From: Priapulus caudatus | Lineage: Eukaryota > Priapulida > Priapulimorpha > Priapulimorphida > Priapulidae | Assembly (NCBI RefSeq): GCF_000485595.1 | Contig: NW_014577362.1 | Span: 48,778 to 73,559 of the forward strand | Length of the DNA stretch: 24,782 nt | Direction of reading: 5' to 3' | Shown: in pieces, positions 8,142-17,728 of the stretch | How positions within the stretch are numbered: position 1 is the stretch's first letter | Layout: each line of letters starts with the position of its first letter | Program-made: the position numbers and the translations under genes | The notes under the pieces: generated by a model | Databases searched by the model: none | What the model saw: the letters and a program-made list of their open reading frames with translations, nothing else | Told to the model about the DNA's origin: nothing

Positions 8142-8420
8142 CGGGGCAAGGAGCGTTGAAGGATGCTGCGATGATGCGAAGACTACGGCATGCAGCTCGC
8201 GTACAACGCGCGTAGGAAGACCTCGTTTGCGGGAACTTTTTATGTAAATACTGAGCCGACAGCAACGCTGTATAAAAAAAAGCACGAACACGTCCGTGAG
8301 TGTACTACTCATGTGAGAGCTATGGGTTGATGAGCTACCGTCGTGGTATTACAACAGCGCTGCCTATAAAATGCGGTCACTGGTCGATTAAGTGGGTATG
8401 TGGTACGCTGCTGCACTACC

Positions 8421-8605
8421 GTTGTTGTACTGATGTTGTTGTCTTTAACGTCGTCGTTGTCGTCGTCGTTGTCGTTGTCATTGTCGTTGTTGTCGTGGTT
8501 GTTGTCGTTGTCGCTGTCGTTGTTATTGTCGTTGTCGTTATCGTCGTTTTATAATTATCGTTGTCGCCGTCGTTGTCGTCATTGTCGTTGTTATTATTGT
8601 TGAGG
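8421..8605. repeat. (GTC/GTT)n cryptic trinucleotide repeat
   Basis: Alternating GTC and GTT triplets, with occasional GCT, ATT and GGT. The plus frames read as poly-Val or Leu/Ser, as expected for the repeat. The preceding 280 bp (8142-8420) show nothing recognisable. Confidence 0.92.
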
Positions 8606-9077
8606 TCGTTGTAACCTTTCCGCGTTGTTGTATCTATAGAATTTGCGCACGCGAAAAATTTAATGACGTTAGCTACATTTCTAACTGATGTGGCCAGGGT
8701 TGCCTTGACAACGCTCTATAAATGGTCGGTAACTTCGATCTTTGAATAACAGTGCGCATTTAAAAGCGCGATCCATGCAAACTGCAATATGTCTATTCAC
8801 GAAACGTATAGATTTTATCTTTAACGTCTAGCTGAGTTTCAACACCTTCCTTTCACGGTGTTTTACCTTTTTTTCAACAAACTACAGCCGCAGAATACTC
8901 TCTATTACATTTGGAAGACTGTCGTATACGTTAGAATTCGTTGACGCAATTTGTCGTAACGTATATGGACTTGGTCGACGCGACTTTTGCCGTGAAAACT
9001 CTGCTTGTGAATTCAGTGTTTATATATACCAATACCATTCATCTTTACAAGCATACCAATCATCTTTAATAGATGAT
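8606..9077. other. Unique AT-rich segment with weak promoter-like motifs
   Basis: About 470 bp with stops in every frame. GTTGCCTTGACAAC (8699-8712) is a near-palindrome resembling an RFX X-box with one mismatch, and TATAAAT follows at 8717-8723. Together they could be a small promoter, but no downstream gene is evident. Confidence 0.35.
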
Positions 9078-9120
9078 ATCAGGAGCTATAATAATGACAT
9101 TGTCATTATTAGCTCCTGAT
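9078..9120. repeat. Near-perfect palindrome, tight hairpin
   Basis: ATCAGGAGCT(AT)AATAATGACA and its complement TGTCATTATTAGCTCCTGAT face each other with a loop of one to three bases and one two-base bulge, giving about 20 bp of stem. The loop is much smaller than in typical microRNA precursors, so a folded-back transposon remnant or cruciform-prone site is more likely. Confidence 0.85.
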
Positions 9121-9173
9121 GATATGGGGTGCCACAAACAGAAAAATCGATGTTGAGGGCATGACAAGTTACG

Positions 9174-9194
9174 TATATATATATATATATATAT
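9174..9194. repeat. (TA)n microsatellite
   Basis: About ten TA units. A further degenerate TA-rich patch lies at 9320-9350. Confidence 0.9.
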
Positions 9195-9350
9195 TGTATG
9201 TCGAAATGCCGAAGACGTTAATTGTGAGGGGTTAATTATATTATATGACAGCGTAGGAGTGGGAAGGCGAGGAACTGTTCGTTCTACTGCGTACCTCACA
9301 GCGTCTCACCAGAGCCGATTATATATATAATAATATAAACTATATATTAC

Positions 9351-9680
9351 CCATTAACGTCTCGTCGGCGCCAAAGTCCCGGGCGCGCGAAATGAATTAC
9401 ACCGCGCAACCGACTTTTCCCGCGCGAGGTTAACAGCATATAAACACGAACAACTGAATAGTTATTACGTTGTTGCCACATTATGGGAGAGGAGGTTCCC
9501 GCGCGCGCCCGCCACGACACGCGTACGCGCACGCGAATACGTATAATCACTAACTAGCCGCGGCGGCGTGTGCTCGTAAATGACCTGATAGAGCTGGCGA
9601 TGACGTGGGCACATTTAAATGGCCGCCCCTGCATGATGAGGCTCTCTTGGGAAATATACCGCCGCTAGCATCGCCACACG
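9351..9680. promoter_or_regulatory. CpG-rich block with E2F-like site
   Basis: About 330 bp enriched in CGCG (CCCGGGCGCGCG, CCCGCGCGCGCCCG, CACGCGTACGCGCACGCG). TTTCCCGC at 9416-9423 fits the E2F consensus TTTSSCGC, and TGACGTGG near 9600 is a CRE-like half site. The 9550-9660 part is neither simple repeat nor coding in any frame I read. It may be a promoter or methylation-poor island, but CG enrichment also spills from the neighbouring CA/CG microsatellite. Confidence 0.25.
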
Positions 9681-9711
9681 TGTGATGAATGCATTCGTAG
9701 TAAACACACAC

Positions 9712-9764
9712 TATTAGACACACGCGCGCCCACACACACGCGCACGCCCACACACACGTCACAC

Positions 9765-9838
<74 letters not shown>

Positions 9839-9991
9839 CCACACACACAAGCGCGCGCGCACCGCGTCCACACACACATACACCCTCTCTCTCACACACA
9901 CACCACACAGCGCGCAAGCGCGCACACACACACACGCGCGCATCACGAGACAAACAGACAGAGACACACACACACACAACACACACACACA

Positions 9992-10022
<31 letters not shown>

Positions 10023-10063
10023 ACGCACGCACACACATACATACATACACACACAGTCTCTTG

Positions 10064-10118
<55 letters not shown>
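9712..10118. repeat. Compound CA / TC / CA / CT microsatellite
   Basis: In order: CA with CGCG insertions (9712-9767), pure TC (9768-9826), a long CA tract with GCGCGCGC insertions and CACAC variants (9827-10058), then pure CT (10064-10117, one TTT break). The (CG)-containing alternating purine-pyrimidine parts could adopt Z-DNA. Coiled or Cys/Val-rich open frames across it are artefacts. Confidence 0.96.
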
Positions 10119-10121
<3 letters not shown>

Positions 10122-10317
10122 TCTCTATGTAAGCTATACGCGCTGCGACGGAATCGCACGATAGCGGCTCGAAATGTCAGCCATGCAGCTAAGCTAGTGT
10201 ACGCCTCCTGAATTCCCAACGCTTGTGCGTCTCCGTGTGAATGTGAGACGAGAGAATTTTAGAAGCGATTCCGATATTGCTATGAGCAGCATATGACGGG
10301 AGCGACGCGACGAATTG

Positions 10318-10328
10318 TCGATGTTGTT

Positions 10329-10360
<32 letters not shown>

Positions 10361-10608
10361 CGTCGTCGTCGTCGTTGTCACTGTTATTGCTGTCGTCGTC
10401 GTCGCCGTCGTCGTCGTCGTTGTCACTGTCATTGCTGTCGATGTTGTTGTTGTCGTCGTTGTCGCTGTCGTCGCTGTCGTCGTCGCCGCTGCAGTCGTCT
10501 CTGTCGCCATCGTCGCTGCCGTCGGCGCTGTCGTCGTCGTCACTGTTGTTGCTATCGTCGTCGTCGCCGCCACCGTCGTCGTCACTGTCATCGTCGTCGT
10601 CGTCGCGA
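10318..10608. repeat. (GTC)n-based trinucleotide repeat
   Basis: About 290 bp of GTC with GTT, GCC, GCT, ACT and ATT triplets. A 45-bp internal unit (GTTGTCACTGTTATTGCTGT, then GTC/GCC triplets) is repeated once in phase near 10374-10435. Read on the minus strand, the triplet phase is kept through the block and gives an Asp/Ser/Asn-rich acidic frame (10194-10661, no ATG at its start; TAA immediately upstream). I regard it as a repeat by-product. Confidence 0.93.
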
Positions 10609-10802
10609 ATCGTCAACCAGGAAATCACGAGAGGTCGTACAATAGTTATAGCCCCTCGCAATTACTCAACGTATACGCTTGGATTTCCTATGGGAGGCTG
10701 CGGATATTTTGTTTGCGTGGGGAACAGTCGGTGTCTCCCACGAATGATCGATAGTAAATTAGATCAGTCGGCTCAGCGAAACGATGTGGCAATCTATGGC
10801 CT

Positions 10803-11010
10803 GGGGCCCGTTGTCAGAAACAACATTAGTCTAAACATTAGTCTTAGATTTTTCCTAGACCGTCAATGTCACTTTATTTCGTATTGCTATCAGGAAACCT
10901 GCTACGATTTTTCATTCTCGTAACTTCGCAGCGTTTCTGTCAACGGTCTAGGAGAAAAGTTAATGTTAAGACTAATGTTAAGACCAATTTTGTTTCTGAC
11001 AACGGGCCCC
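10803..11010. mobile_element. MITE, 208 bp, GGGGCCCGTTGTCAG ends
   Basis: The ends are terminal inverted repeats. GGGGCCCGTTGTCAGAAACA (10803-10822) is matched perfectly by the complement of 10991-11010. Similarity continues inward for about 55 bp: both arms hold tandem copies of ACATTAGTCTTA and then TCCTAGACCGT. The core of about 70-100 bp is unrelated and has no transposase. CCTGG overlaps both boundaries (10800-10804 and 11009-11013) and may be part of the target duplication, so the exact end is uncertain by a few bases. The superfamily cannot be set from this copy alone. Confidence 0.8.
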
Positions 11011-11052
11011 TGGTCTGGTCACGCCCGACCTTCCTCGTAATACCCTTAATCA

Positions 11053-11095
11053 CTACGAAAGAAACCTCCGAAAGGAAGCTACGAAAGAAACCTCC
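11053..11095. repeat. Direct repeat of CTACGAAAGAAACCTCC
   Basis: A 17-bp sequence occurs at 11053-11069 and again at 11079-11095, an offset of 26 bp, with GAAAGGAAG between. It is a small tandem duplication just outside the 208-bp MITE. Confidence 0.85.
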
Positions 11096-11109
11096 AACAC
11101 ATACAACAA

Positions 11110-11140
11110 TATTTGTCATAGGATCTTCTTATGACAAATA
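11110..11140. repeat. Small hairpin TATTTGTCATA / TATGACAAATA
   Basis: An 11-bp perfect inverted repeat with a 9-nt loop. Further copies of the same word follow (GTGTCATAGG at 11141, TATTTGTCATAG at 11172), so the locus holds at least four TGTCATA motifs within 75 bp. Confidence 0.85.
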
Positions 11141-11199
11141 GTGTCATAGGAGAGCGTACATGCGTATGTCGTATTTGTCATAGATGCTAGCAGAACAGG

Positions 11200-12394
11200 C
11201 TGACCCACCGCCATTACGCGTGCCAGTGGCAAGTCGACTGGCTCGATTAGACTAGTATATAGAAAAACCTATTTCATCAAAATCCCCTGTTTTTCTAGCT
11301 CGGCCTCAATGAGCTTTGGTTACGATTATCGGGTGGGTCGCCAGATGCTGCGATGCTGCAACTTTAATGGCTTCCTCTCAGTCAGCAGACATTTCCGTAA
11401 ATAGTAATATTTCTCGGAAGATCTCCTTTAGCCTCTCTCAATGCCGACGGATGTAGGTCGTGTTTAGCCATGGATATTACCATACCATAGATTACCGGCG
11501 ACAGATGGCACTTCGTCACCACTGCGATGACGTCAGAGGGCACTAGGCAACACACGCAGTGTCATGGTTGGCATTTTCTAGAGACCAAATGGTGCAACGG
11601 TAAACAATTTGCGGAGGCTTACTGTTGTATATGGCTCGTTAACGTTGAGGGGAGTAGCGAGAAAGGCCTATAAATATATCTCCGTGTATAAATGTCTCTC
11701 GAAGCCGGTGTGTTGCTGCTATTCGACCGATGTTTCCCATAATTTCTTTTTTTAGTAGAAACTCATACAGAGCGCGATTCGTGCGAGTAAATGACATGAC
11801 ATGTACACAAGGGGGCGTTGGTCGACAACGCATGAAAAGTCATGCGCTTATACGGATTGACAACATTTTTTATCTACGTGCTATGAAACTAATTACGCTC
11901 GATTGCATGCTGCGATAAAAGATATAACTCAACGCACAAACGAATAGATGGCAACATAGCCGCTCAGGCTTAGATCAGTAGTAAATGTAATAAGGAATTC
12001 ATTCGGACACGATGCAACGAAGTATGTAGTAGTGGATATAACAAGTTTATATAGTAGCAGTACATGTACAGCGCGCGGAACATATAAATAAATAATAATA
12101 ATTTGTCGGGGCGCCCGAAATCGTGGTGAGTGTGTACTCATCATGATTTGTTCGATTGCTAGGAGAACATTAGCGAAACATAAGCATTAATTATTACTAT
12201 ACCGTTTTGTTGTTTGAGCACAGCGGCGCGCGTGCGGTAAACGTGTGTTGCAGCGGAGCATCTGAACGGCGTTTACAAAATGTTATTACTAATAAAAGGC
12301 AAACGCGAGTAGAGCAACATTATGACTTTGGTAGTAAATGCATTTATTGTTTATTTACCATTATTTTATTATTGAAACGTTCTAAGTGCCTGTG
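11200..12394. other. Unique, non-coding-looking segment
   Basis: About 1.2 kb of mixed composition with only short open frames. Features seen: TGACGTCA at 11528-11535, TATAAATAT at 11669-11677, an 8-bp inverted pair GACCCACC/GGTGGGTC near 11202 and 11332, and TGAGTGTGTACTCA near 12128. Two frames of about 60-70 codons (minus 11639-11833, minus 11929-12144) have no recognisable domain. I find no gene I would defend. Confidence 0.5.
11528..11535. promoter_or_regulatory. Full CRE site TGACGTCA
   Basis: An exact CREB/ATF palindrome. A TATA-like TATAAATAT lies about 140 bp downstream on the plus strand (11669-11677), which would suit a small promoter. No reading frame or transcript end supports this. 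Confidence 0.25.
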
Positions 12395-12599
12395 AACATA
12401 AGCACGCCAAGTTGGCCAGGGAAACATCTTGTGCAGTTTCGTACGGTCCCTGGGAATGACCTTTGGCCCCACGGCCGCCGCCCACCCCCCCCGCCGTAGA
12501 TAGCCTGGCCAATTTATTTTACTCAGTTTAGGCTTGTTCAGGGAGCTGAAACAAATGAGCGGAGGGAGATGGGCCAGGAGGGGCGCCAAACGCGCCACG
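12395..12599. other. GC-rich segment with nested inverted repeats
   Basis: TTGGCCAGG (12412-12420) and CCTGGCCAA (12504-12512) form a 9-bp inverted pair. Inside it, CCAGGGA (12417-12423) and TCCCTGG (12447-12453) form another. A C8 run lies near 12485. A minus-strand frame ending at 12344 reads RTKLHKMFPWPTWRAYVHRH here, but no family is recognised. Confidence 0.4.
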
Positions 12600-12870
12600 C
12601 ACGGAATTGCACGCACACACAACGCGCACGTCATGGGCAGACACAAACCACACGCGGCGAGCGCGCGGCGCGCACACCACAACACCACACACACCACACA
12701 CCCACAAACCACACACCAACACGCACCACCGGGCACCCACGCAAACGACAGCGCCGACCACCACACCACACAACAACCACGCCCAGACCACACCACCACA
12801 AACGAAACAACACCCAACACGACACACAGGAAGACGCCAACGCACGCAAGGCATGCGCACGCAACAAAAT
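12600..12870. repeat. Cryptic CA/CAC/CACG-rich repeat
   Basis: Degenerate low-complexity sequence dominated by ACAC, CCAC, AACC and GCGC words, without a fixed period. Its three open plus frames (Thr/His-rich) are due to the lack of T and so of stop codons. Confidence 0.8.
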
Positions 12871-12970
12871 GAACAAATACCGAACGAACCAAAATAAAAA
12901 CAGAACAATGAGCCTGATCAAAACACTGGGTCTGGGTTCTCTTTCAGGGGCAGCTTTTTTAATAAAAAAC

Positions 12971-12999
12971 AACGAGACAAGAAACTCCCTGGTCTCGTT
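12971..12999. repeat. Short hairpin AACGAGAC / GTCTCGTT
   Basis: An 8-bp perfect inverted repeat around a 13-nt loop, with A and T runs outside. In bacteria it would look like a terminator, but nothing else here is bacterial and no gene ends before it. Confidence 0.6.
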
Positions 13000-14389
13000 T
13001 TACAAAGAGTGTCATTAATAGAATGTAGACGCGCACTATAATAATTTAAACGGAGAAAGTATATATTCATGTTTTTCCCTCGGATTTTACCTTTACATTT
13101 ACTGGGCCTTGAAATGTTACTGCCACAGAGTGAATTTTGCAGAAAAAACACGGGGAGAGGGGCGACTACTCACTTGTTTTTGACCCCGTTTGACTTGACG
13201 AGCGAGGATAGGTCGAGTAGTTGTTGCCAGGTGAAGCCAGGCCTCAGGGTGGGGGTTTTCCCCGGTTGGATTGGCAGTTTTAAAAAGGTCCACAAAGGCC
13301 GAACTCTGAGAGTTTGAGTTGCCATGGCCTCCCAAAAATGTAGTACCAGGAAGGGAATTGAGAAACGAGGTATTTTCCCTTCGTTATCTGATTAAATTTG
13401 TTAAAAATTGTCATAATAAATTTGTATGGGGCGGGTCATTTAAGTGGGAGTACCCAAAGAAAGAGGCACTGCGGAAGATTTGGAAGAGGAGAATTATGCT
13501 TGTCGTACTGGGCTTCATCTGAGGAAACGTCCCAGCGGCCGGACCCGACAGGAATTCGGCCCTGAAGGAGATGGTGCAGGTTCGGCGACGGGCAGAGGCT
13601 CAAGACGGAGGACTAGAACCGTTTTATTTGCGTTTTTCGGGCCGAGTGGCGTACATGGCCAAGAAGGGATTGAAACTTTTCGGGCAGTTCTAAACCACCT
13701 TTTCGGGCACTACCCCTTCCGCCTCGGGCACGTGCTTGCGAGTCTGCGCTGCATTACTAACGCTACCATTTTTTAGGGAAACTAATTCTCCTAATGCGTT
13801 TTAATGCTTGATTACGAGGCTAGAGCTAGCTGTTTTCAATTTTCGATTTCAGGCTGGGATTAGTCCAATTTCTTGGTTGCAACATGTGAGGGGGCCGTGC
13901 CACAGGGAGGGAGAGCACCGGGGGTACGTCAACCCGTTGGACGGCGCGATTAACTAAACAAACGAACACCTCTCACCTGTGTGACGTAATATAGTAATCT
14001 TTGAACTTATGGTCGTGAGCAGTCACGGCTTTCAACCGCGCGCGCTACCCAACCCAGATTGGTTACCCACCGTTTACACGGGAGTACCACGGCATCCGGG
14101 GGGACGTGCAGGAGACTCGGTCGCCGGAATTTATTCCTGCGTGTTTCGCGTTGCCACGGGGACGGACGATGTAAATGCAGCCCTGTTGGTGGACGACGAG
14201 TCGCAATGATGAATGTGGTCTAGCAGTTTATTCGAGTGTTCTTGTTTAGTTTTTATTATCGCAGGGTCGGAGTCGATAGGCGTCCTAGGGATAACACGTA
14301 CAGTTATGGTACGCTCAGTATACTCTAGTTTTTTTATAGAGTCTGTATAAGGGGTTGTTTCTCGTAGGGTGTTTGATGTCACAGTTTAG
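13000..14389. other. Unassigned segment with short protein-like open frames
   Basis: About 1.4 kb without tandem repeats. Overlapping frames of 60-110 codons occur at 13319-13522, 13444-13776 and 14009-14209; only the last begins with ATG. A stop-to-stop frame at about 13522-13694 holds LEPFYLRFSGRVAYMAKKG. A splice-acceptor-like tract (TTTTCAATTTTCGATTTCAG, ending 13852) is followed by 34 open codons to a TAA at 13955. None of these matches a family I know, and they conflict in frame, so I do not call a gene. Confidence 0.3.
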
Positions 14390-14760
14390 GAAGATGGGAG
14401 AAGTTCGGCGCCGGCTTGTTCTACAGTTTTGACTGAGTCTACAGTTCTATCAGTCCGGTTACGAGTAAGCGGGTTAGCGTTTACCAGTGGACAGGGCTCA
14501 CGAGTTACAACGTCTACAGTCACAGTTACACGTTACGAGCTCCTACCAGTTATTTCAATAAAGAGGGTGAAGGAGGGCTTAGCTGGCCGTGTGACCAGTT
14601 AGAGTTAGAGATTACAGTGGTGACAGTGTAGCAGTGTAAGTGAGGTTAGGCGTCTACAGTACAGTACAGTGCTACAGGTTACAGTTAGCAGTGTACATTT
14701 TAGGGATGACGCGGTCGGAGGGTTACAGGTTACAGTTACCAGTATACAGTGAGTGATTAT
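14390..14760. repeat. Cryptic TACAGT/TTACAGT-rich zone
   Basis: ACAGT occurs more than a dozen times in 370 bp, including TACAGTACAGTACAGTG near 14655 and two copies of GGTTACAGTTA/GGTTACAGTTAC. There is no regular period, so it is cryptic rather than tandem. Confidence 0.7.
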
Positions 14761-17189
14761 TGTTTAAGGTATCAGTTATGTTTAGCGCATGCTATTCTCC
14801 ACTGGTAATCAGTCACTACAAACTTTTCTCTCTCTCCTCTCTCTCTCACTTGCTCACCACCAGTCTCACTTGCTCCTCGGTGCATCCACTCACTGGCTGG
14901 ATCCCAGGATGGCAAGGCCCTGAGGAAGGAAACCCTGAGACATGCTTAGACTTTGCCGTAGAGTGTGTCACAGAATCGCCTGCGACAATCAAACCTTTGT
15001 CCACCGCGACCTTATACCTGCTGAACTGTGCTCATCTGACCTTTCAGATCATCTGAACCTTTGCCCTTTGATTTTTGTCTCGGTCACTTCTGATGTATCG
15101 TTTTTCCCCTCAAATCATTTCCCTCGGCATGTTTATCCTCTGTCGCTTTTTTCATCTGTCGTTTCGTCATCTTGACTATTTGCTCTCCCTGGCTGACTAC
15201 TTAACCCTCCTCGATCCTGCTAACTCCGAGCTGAACATTCTTCCCTCTGGCATTCTGTCATCTGTAGCCTCTTTGCCCTCTGACCTGCTCTGTCTTTTTG
15301 CATTCTATTCTTTTGTTGACCTCTTGCCATCTGTTGGCCTCTCCTAGCCAACGGTCCTTAAACTCCACTTGAAAGTTTCTTGTCCGCCGTGAACCTTTTG
15401 CCTGCTGACAGCAGTCTGATATTGGAGGGTCGGGGCTGGCATAGGATCTCTTAAGCTTCCAGACCCATTGGATAGCCGAACTGTGGCCTACGAGAAAGTA
15501 TCATAGTTCCATGTTTCGGGAGATGATGTTCTTGATACGATTTTACAGTCGGGGTTCGTAAAATTTTGTCTCTATTTTCTAGTCGACTGCTTCGGTATGT
15601 GTGCGTAGCAGATATATTTTGTCGTTGTGTTTGTGTCACTGTAGGTCGGTAACGCTCCGCAGGGACTCGACGAAATAGATTGTTTGCTTGCGGGGGCTTG
15701 GTAATGGCGCCGGACGTCTCAACGAGTATTTGGCATGGGAATAACGTGCTAGAATTCGCGGCAGGTTTAGAAATGTGAAATATCGCTCAAGATTTCTTTA
15801 GAATATAGTTGCTTATCTGTTAGTGTTTTCTAACTTGTCGTTTCTGCTGCGCGAACATTACCCACAACTTCTACGTTAAGAAGAGACGATCGTTTCAAAA
15901 AGGCAAAGCTGTGCGAGCCACTCTTTGCAAATGTTAAAAGCCATATCCTTTTTTTTTTAAAAGGCTATCGGGTTGGAGGGTATTTTCGGAGTTATGTTTG
16001 ACTTGTTAGAACGTTTTGGGGGGAAATTAGGGCAGACAAGTCCAAGCCAACGCGGACGTCTAACAACAAGAAAAACCCTAATTTTTGCACGGGCATGGTT
16101 AAACCACTCGAAAGTTAAAGTAAAACGAAAATACTGTTACGGGGCGTTTTGTTAGTTAATTCACGCAATTTGTACAAGTTTGGGGATAAAACTGCTCCCA
16201 CGCTCACCGGTTATTTTTGTCACCAGCAGCGAGTGAGGGCCGTTAACGGGGGATCGTCAGTTTCTTTTTTTCCCACGTTGGGATTGGGGATGGAAGGTCT
16301 GGTTTCAATTTTGAATTTCTGTTTGGTGGGATGAGGGGGCTTACCCCGGTGTGCTGCTCAACTAATACACTTTAGCCACCGAACGTCTCAGTAACGATGG
16401 TCTTTAGCATGTGTCTATCGGCGAGATAAGAGCATAGCGTGAGAATGCCATAGCTTAGTTGGTGACTCTCCTGGAGTGGGGCGTCTCGCTATGAGGATTG
16501 TCTCACGACATGGCCTTCGATGTCACACCCGAAATGTGATACCCCAAGTACGTACATAGCAACATGGTCGAGCTTTAGATAATGCGCAGTAGAACGTGCG
16601 CTATGATAGGAGTTTATGTTCAACCAACATGCATTGTGATCCAAATCTAACTGACAAAGCCATTCATGTGCGTTGTCTTCAACATGGCTATGCTGCTAAA
16701 AGATGTGCTCTATTTTAACAGGGAGGACATGGGGTATTCAAGCACAATATTTTTGCTTTTGTTTTACTGACAACGGAAGTTTATCTTGGCGATGGCACTG
16801 AGCGCCCAACTAAAATGAACCATTCCGGTGAACTAACCTTGTATCGAAGAGGTGGGAGATCTAGAGTTGGCCAAACACGTTTGGTGATGTGGGGTAGCAA
16901 TAAAGCTCTTGGTTTGTGTTTGACGTTGATGATATGACTCAGCTGGTGAGGACGTGGTGTAATGACAGTGTAGTAAACATGTTAATGGCAACGGCTTTAT
17001 TTTCGCGTGTAATGCTACGAGTGTTCATTGAGTAGCAAGTAACTGACCATTAGACATGACGATTGTTAGCGTTTTAACTTTTCGCAATAAAACGTTTCGC
17101 GCGGGAACGGCCGGTTCTCTCCCCGGGCGGGGGAAGCCAGCGACCGGGAAACAAATGTACCATCTCTTATATGAATGGCTCCGTGGCTA
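14761..17189. other. Long unassigned stretch
   Basis: About 2.4 kb. A CT-rich patch lies at 14826-14850. From about 14980 to 15350 the sequence loosely repeats CATCTG, CTCTG and CCCTC words and encodes a hydrophobic frame (15075-15347) with no ATG-supported start advantage. An A/T run sits at 15951-15963. ATTTTAC/GTAAAAT is an inverted pair near 15540-15565. I see no tRNA, rRNA, transposon end or recognisable protein. Confidence 0.4.
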
Positions 17190-17690
17190 GTTCTCTCTCT
17201 CTGTGAGCGGGAAATAATGTTTATAACCCGGACTTGATTCTCATACATATACTCTTATCGGCTCTAGCCTGCCCTGTCTCCCTCTGTGATGTGCCTGGCG
17301 GCTGCCTGAGTATCTCTCTATTCCTTTCTCTATTGTTCTGCGCAATTCTGACCATCTGCGATACCTCTCTCTCTCTCCTCTCTCTCTTTCCTCTCTATTT
17401 CTCATCTCGCTCTCCCTCTACTTCTTCACCTCGCTTCGTGCTCGCCCGGTCAAATTTACTCCCATCACTTCCTCGTCTCCGCGATCTAGTAATCTTGTCT
17501 CTCTCTCTCTTCTCCTCTCTCTCTCTCCTCTCTTCTCCTCTTCATCTCCCTCTCCGCTCCCTCTAAACTCTGCTCCACATATTTGCTTTCTCGCTCTTTG
17601 CGGTCTCTCTTTGCATCATTCTCGATCATCTACCTCTTTTCTCCCTCGCTCTATTCAATGCACACCCTCCTTGCTCTATCTCAAGGGTGG
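17190..17690. repeat. CT-rich polypyrimidine zone
   Basis: Runs of CTCTCT, CCTCTC and CTCCCT interrupted by unique words, densest at 17365-17390 and 17497-17560. The Ser/Leu-rich plus frames follow from this composition. Confidence 0.75.
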
Positions 17691-17703
17691 CGAAAACACA
17701 GAA

Positions 17704-17728
17704 ATGATGCACGGTCGTGTTGCATCAT
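17704..17728. repeat. Short hairpin ATGATGCA / TGCATCAT
   Basis: A perfect 8-bp inverted repeat with a 9-nt loop. It stands alone, with no neighbouring gene end. Confidence 0.6.

Noticed and set aside
7766-8312. Tyr/Leu/Ser/Ile-rich minus-strand frames that look like membrane proteins
   Set aside because: They are translations of the GATA array (YLSI repeats).
8300-8603. Poly-Val and Leu/Ser frames
   Set aside because: They are translations of the GTC/GTT triplet repeat.
9665-10219. 184-codon Cys/Val/Arg/Glu-rich minus-strand frame
   Set aside because: It lies wholly on the CA/TC/CT compound microsatellite.
12344-12892. 182-codon minus-strand frame with a hydrophobic Cys/Val-rich start
   Set aside because: Its first half is the complement of the CA/CAC-rich tract; only the last 60 residues are complex and no family was recognised.
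12971-12999. Bacterial-type intrinsic terminator
   Set aside because: The hairpin is short with a 13-nt loop, no gene precedes it, and the surroundings are not bacterial.
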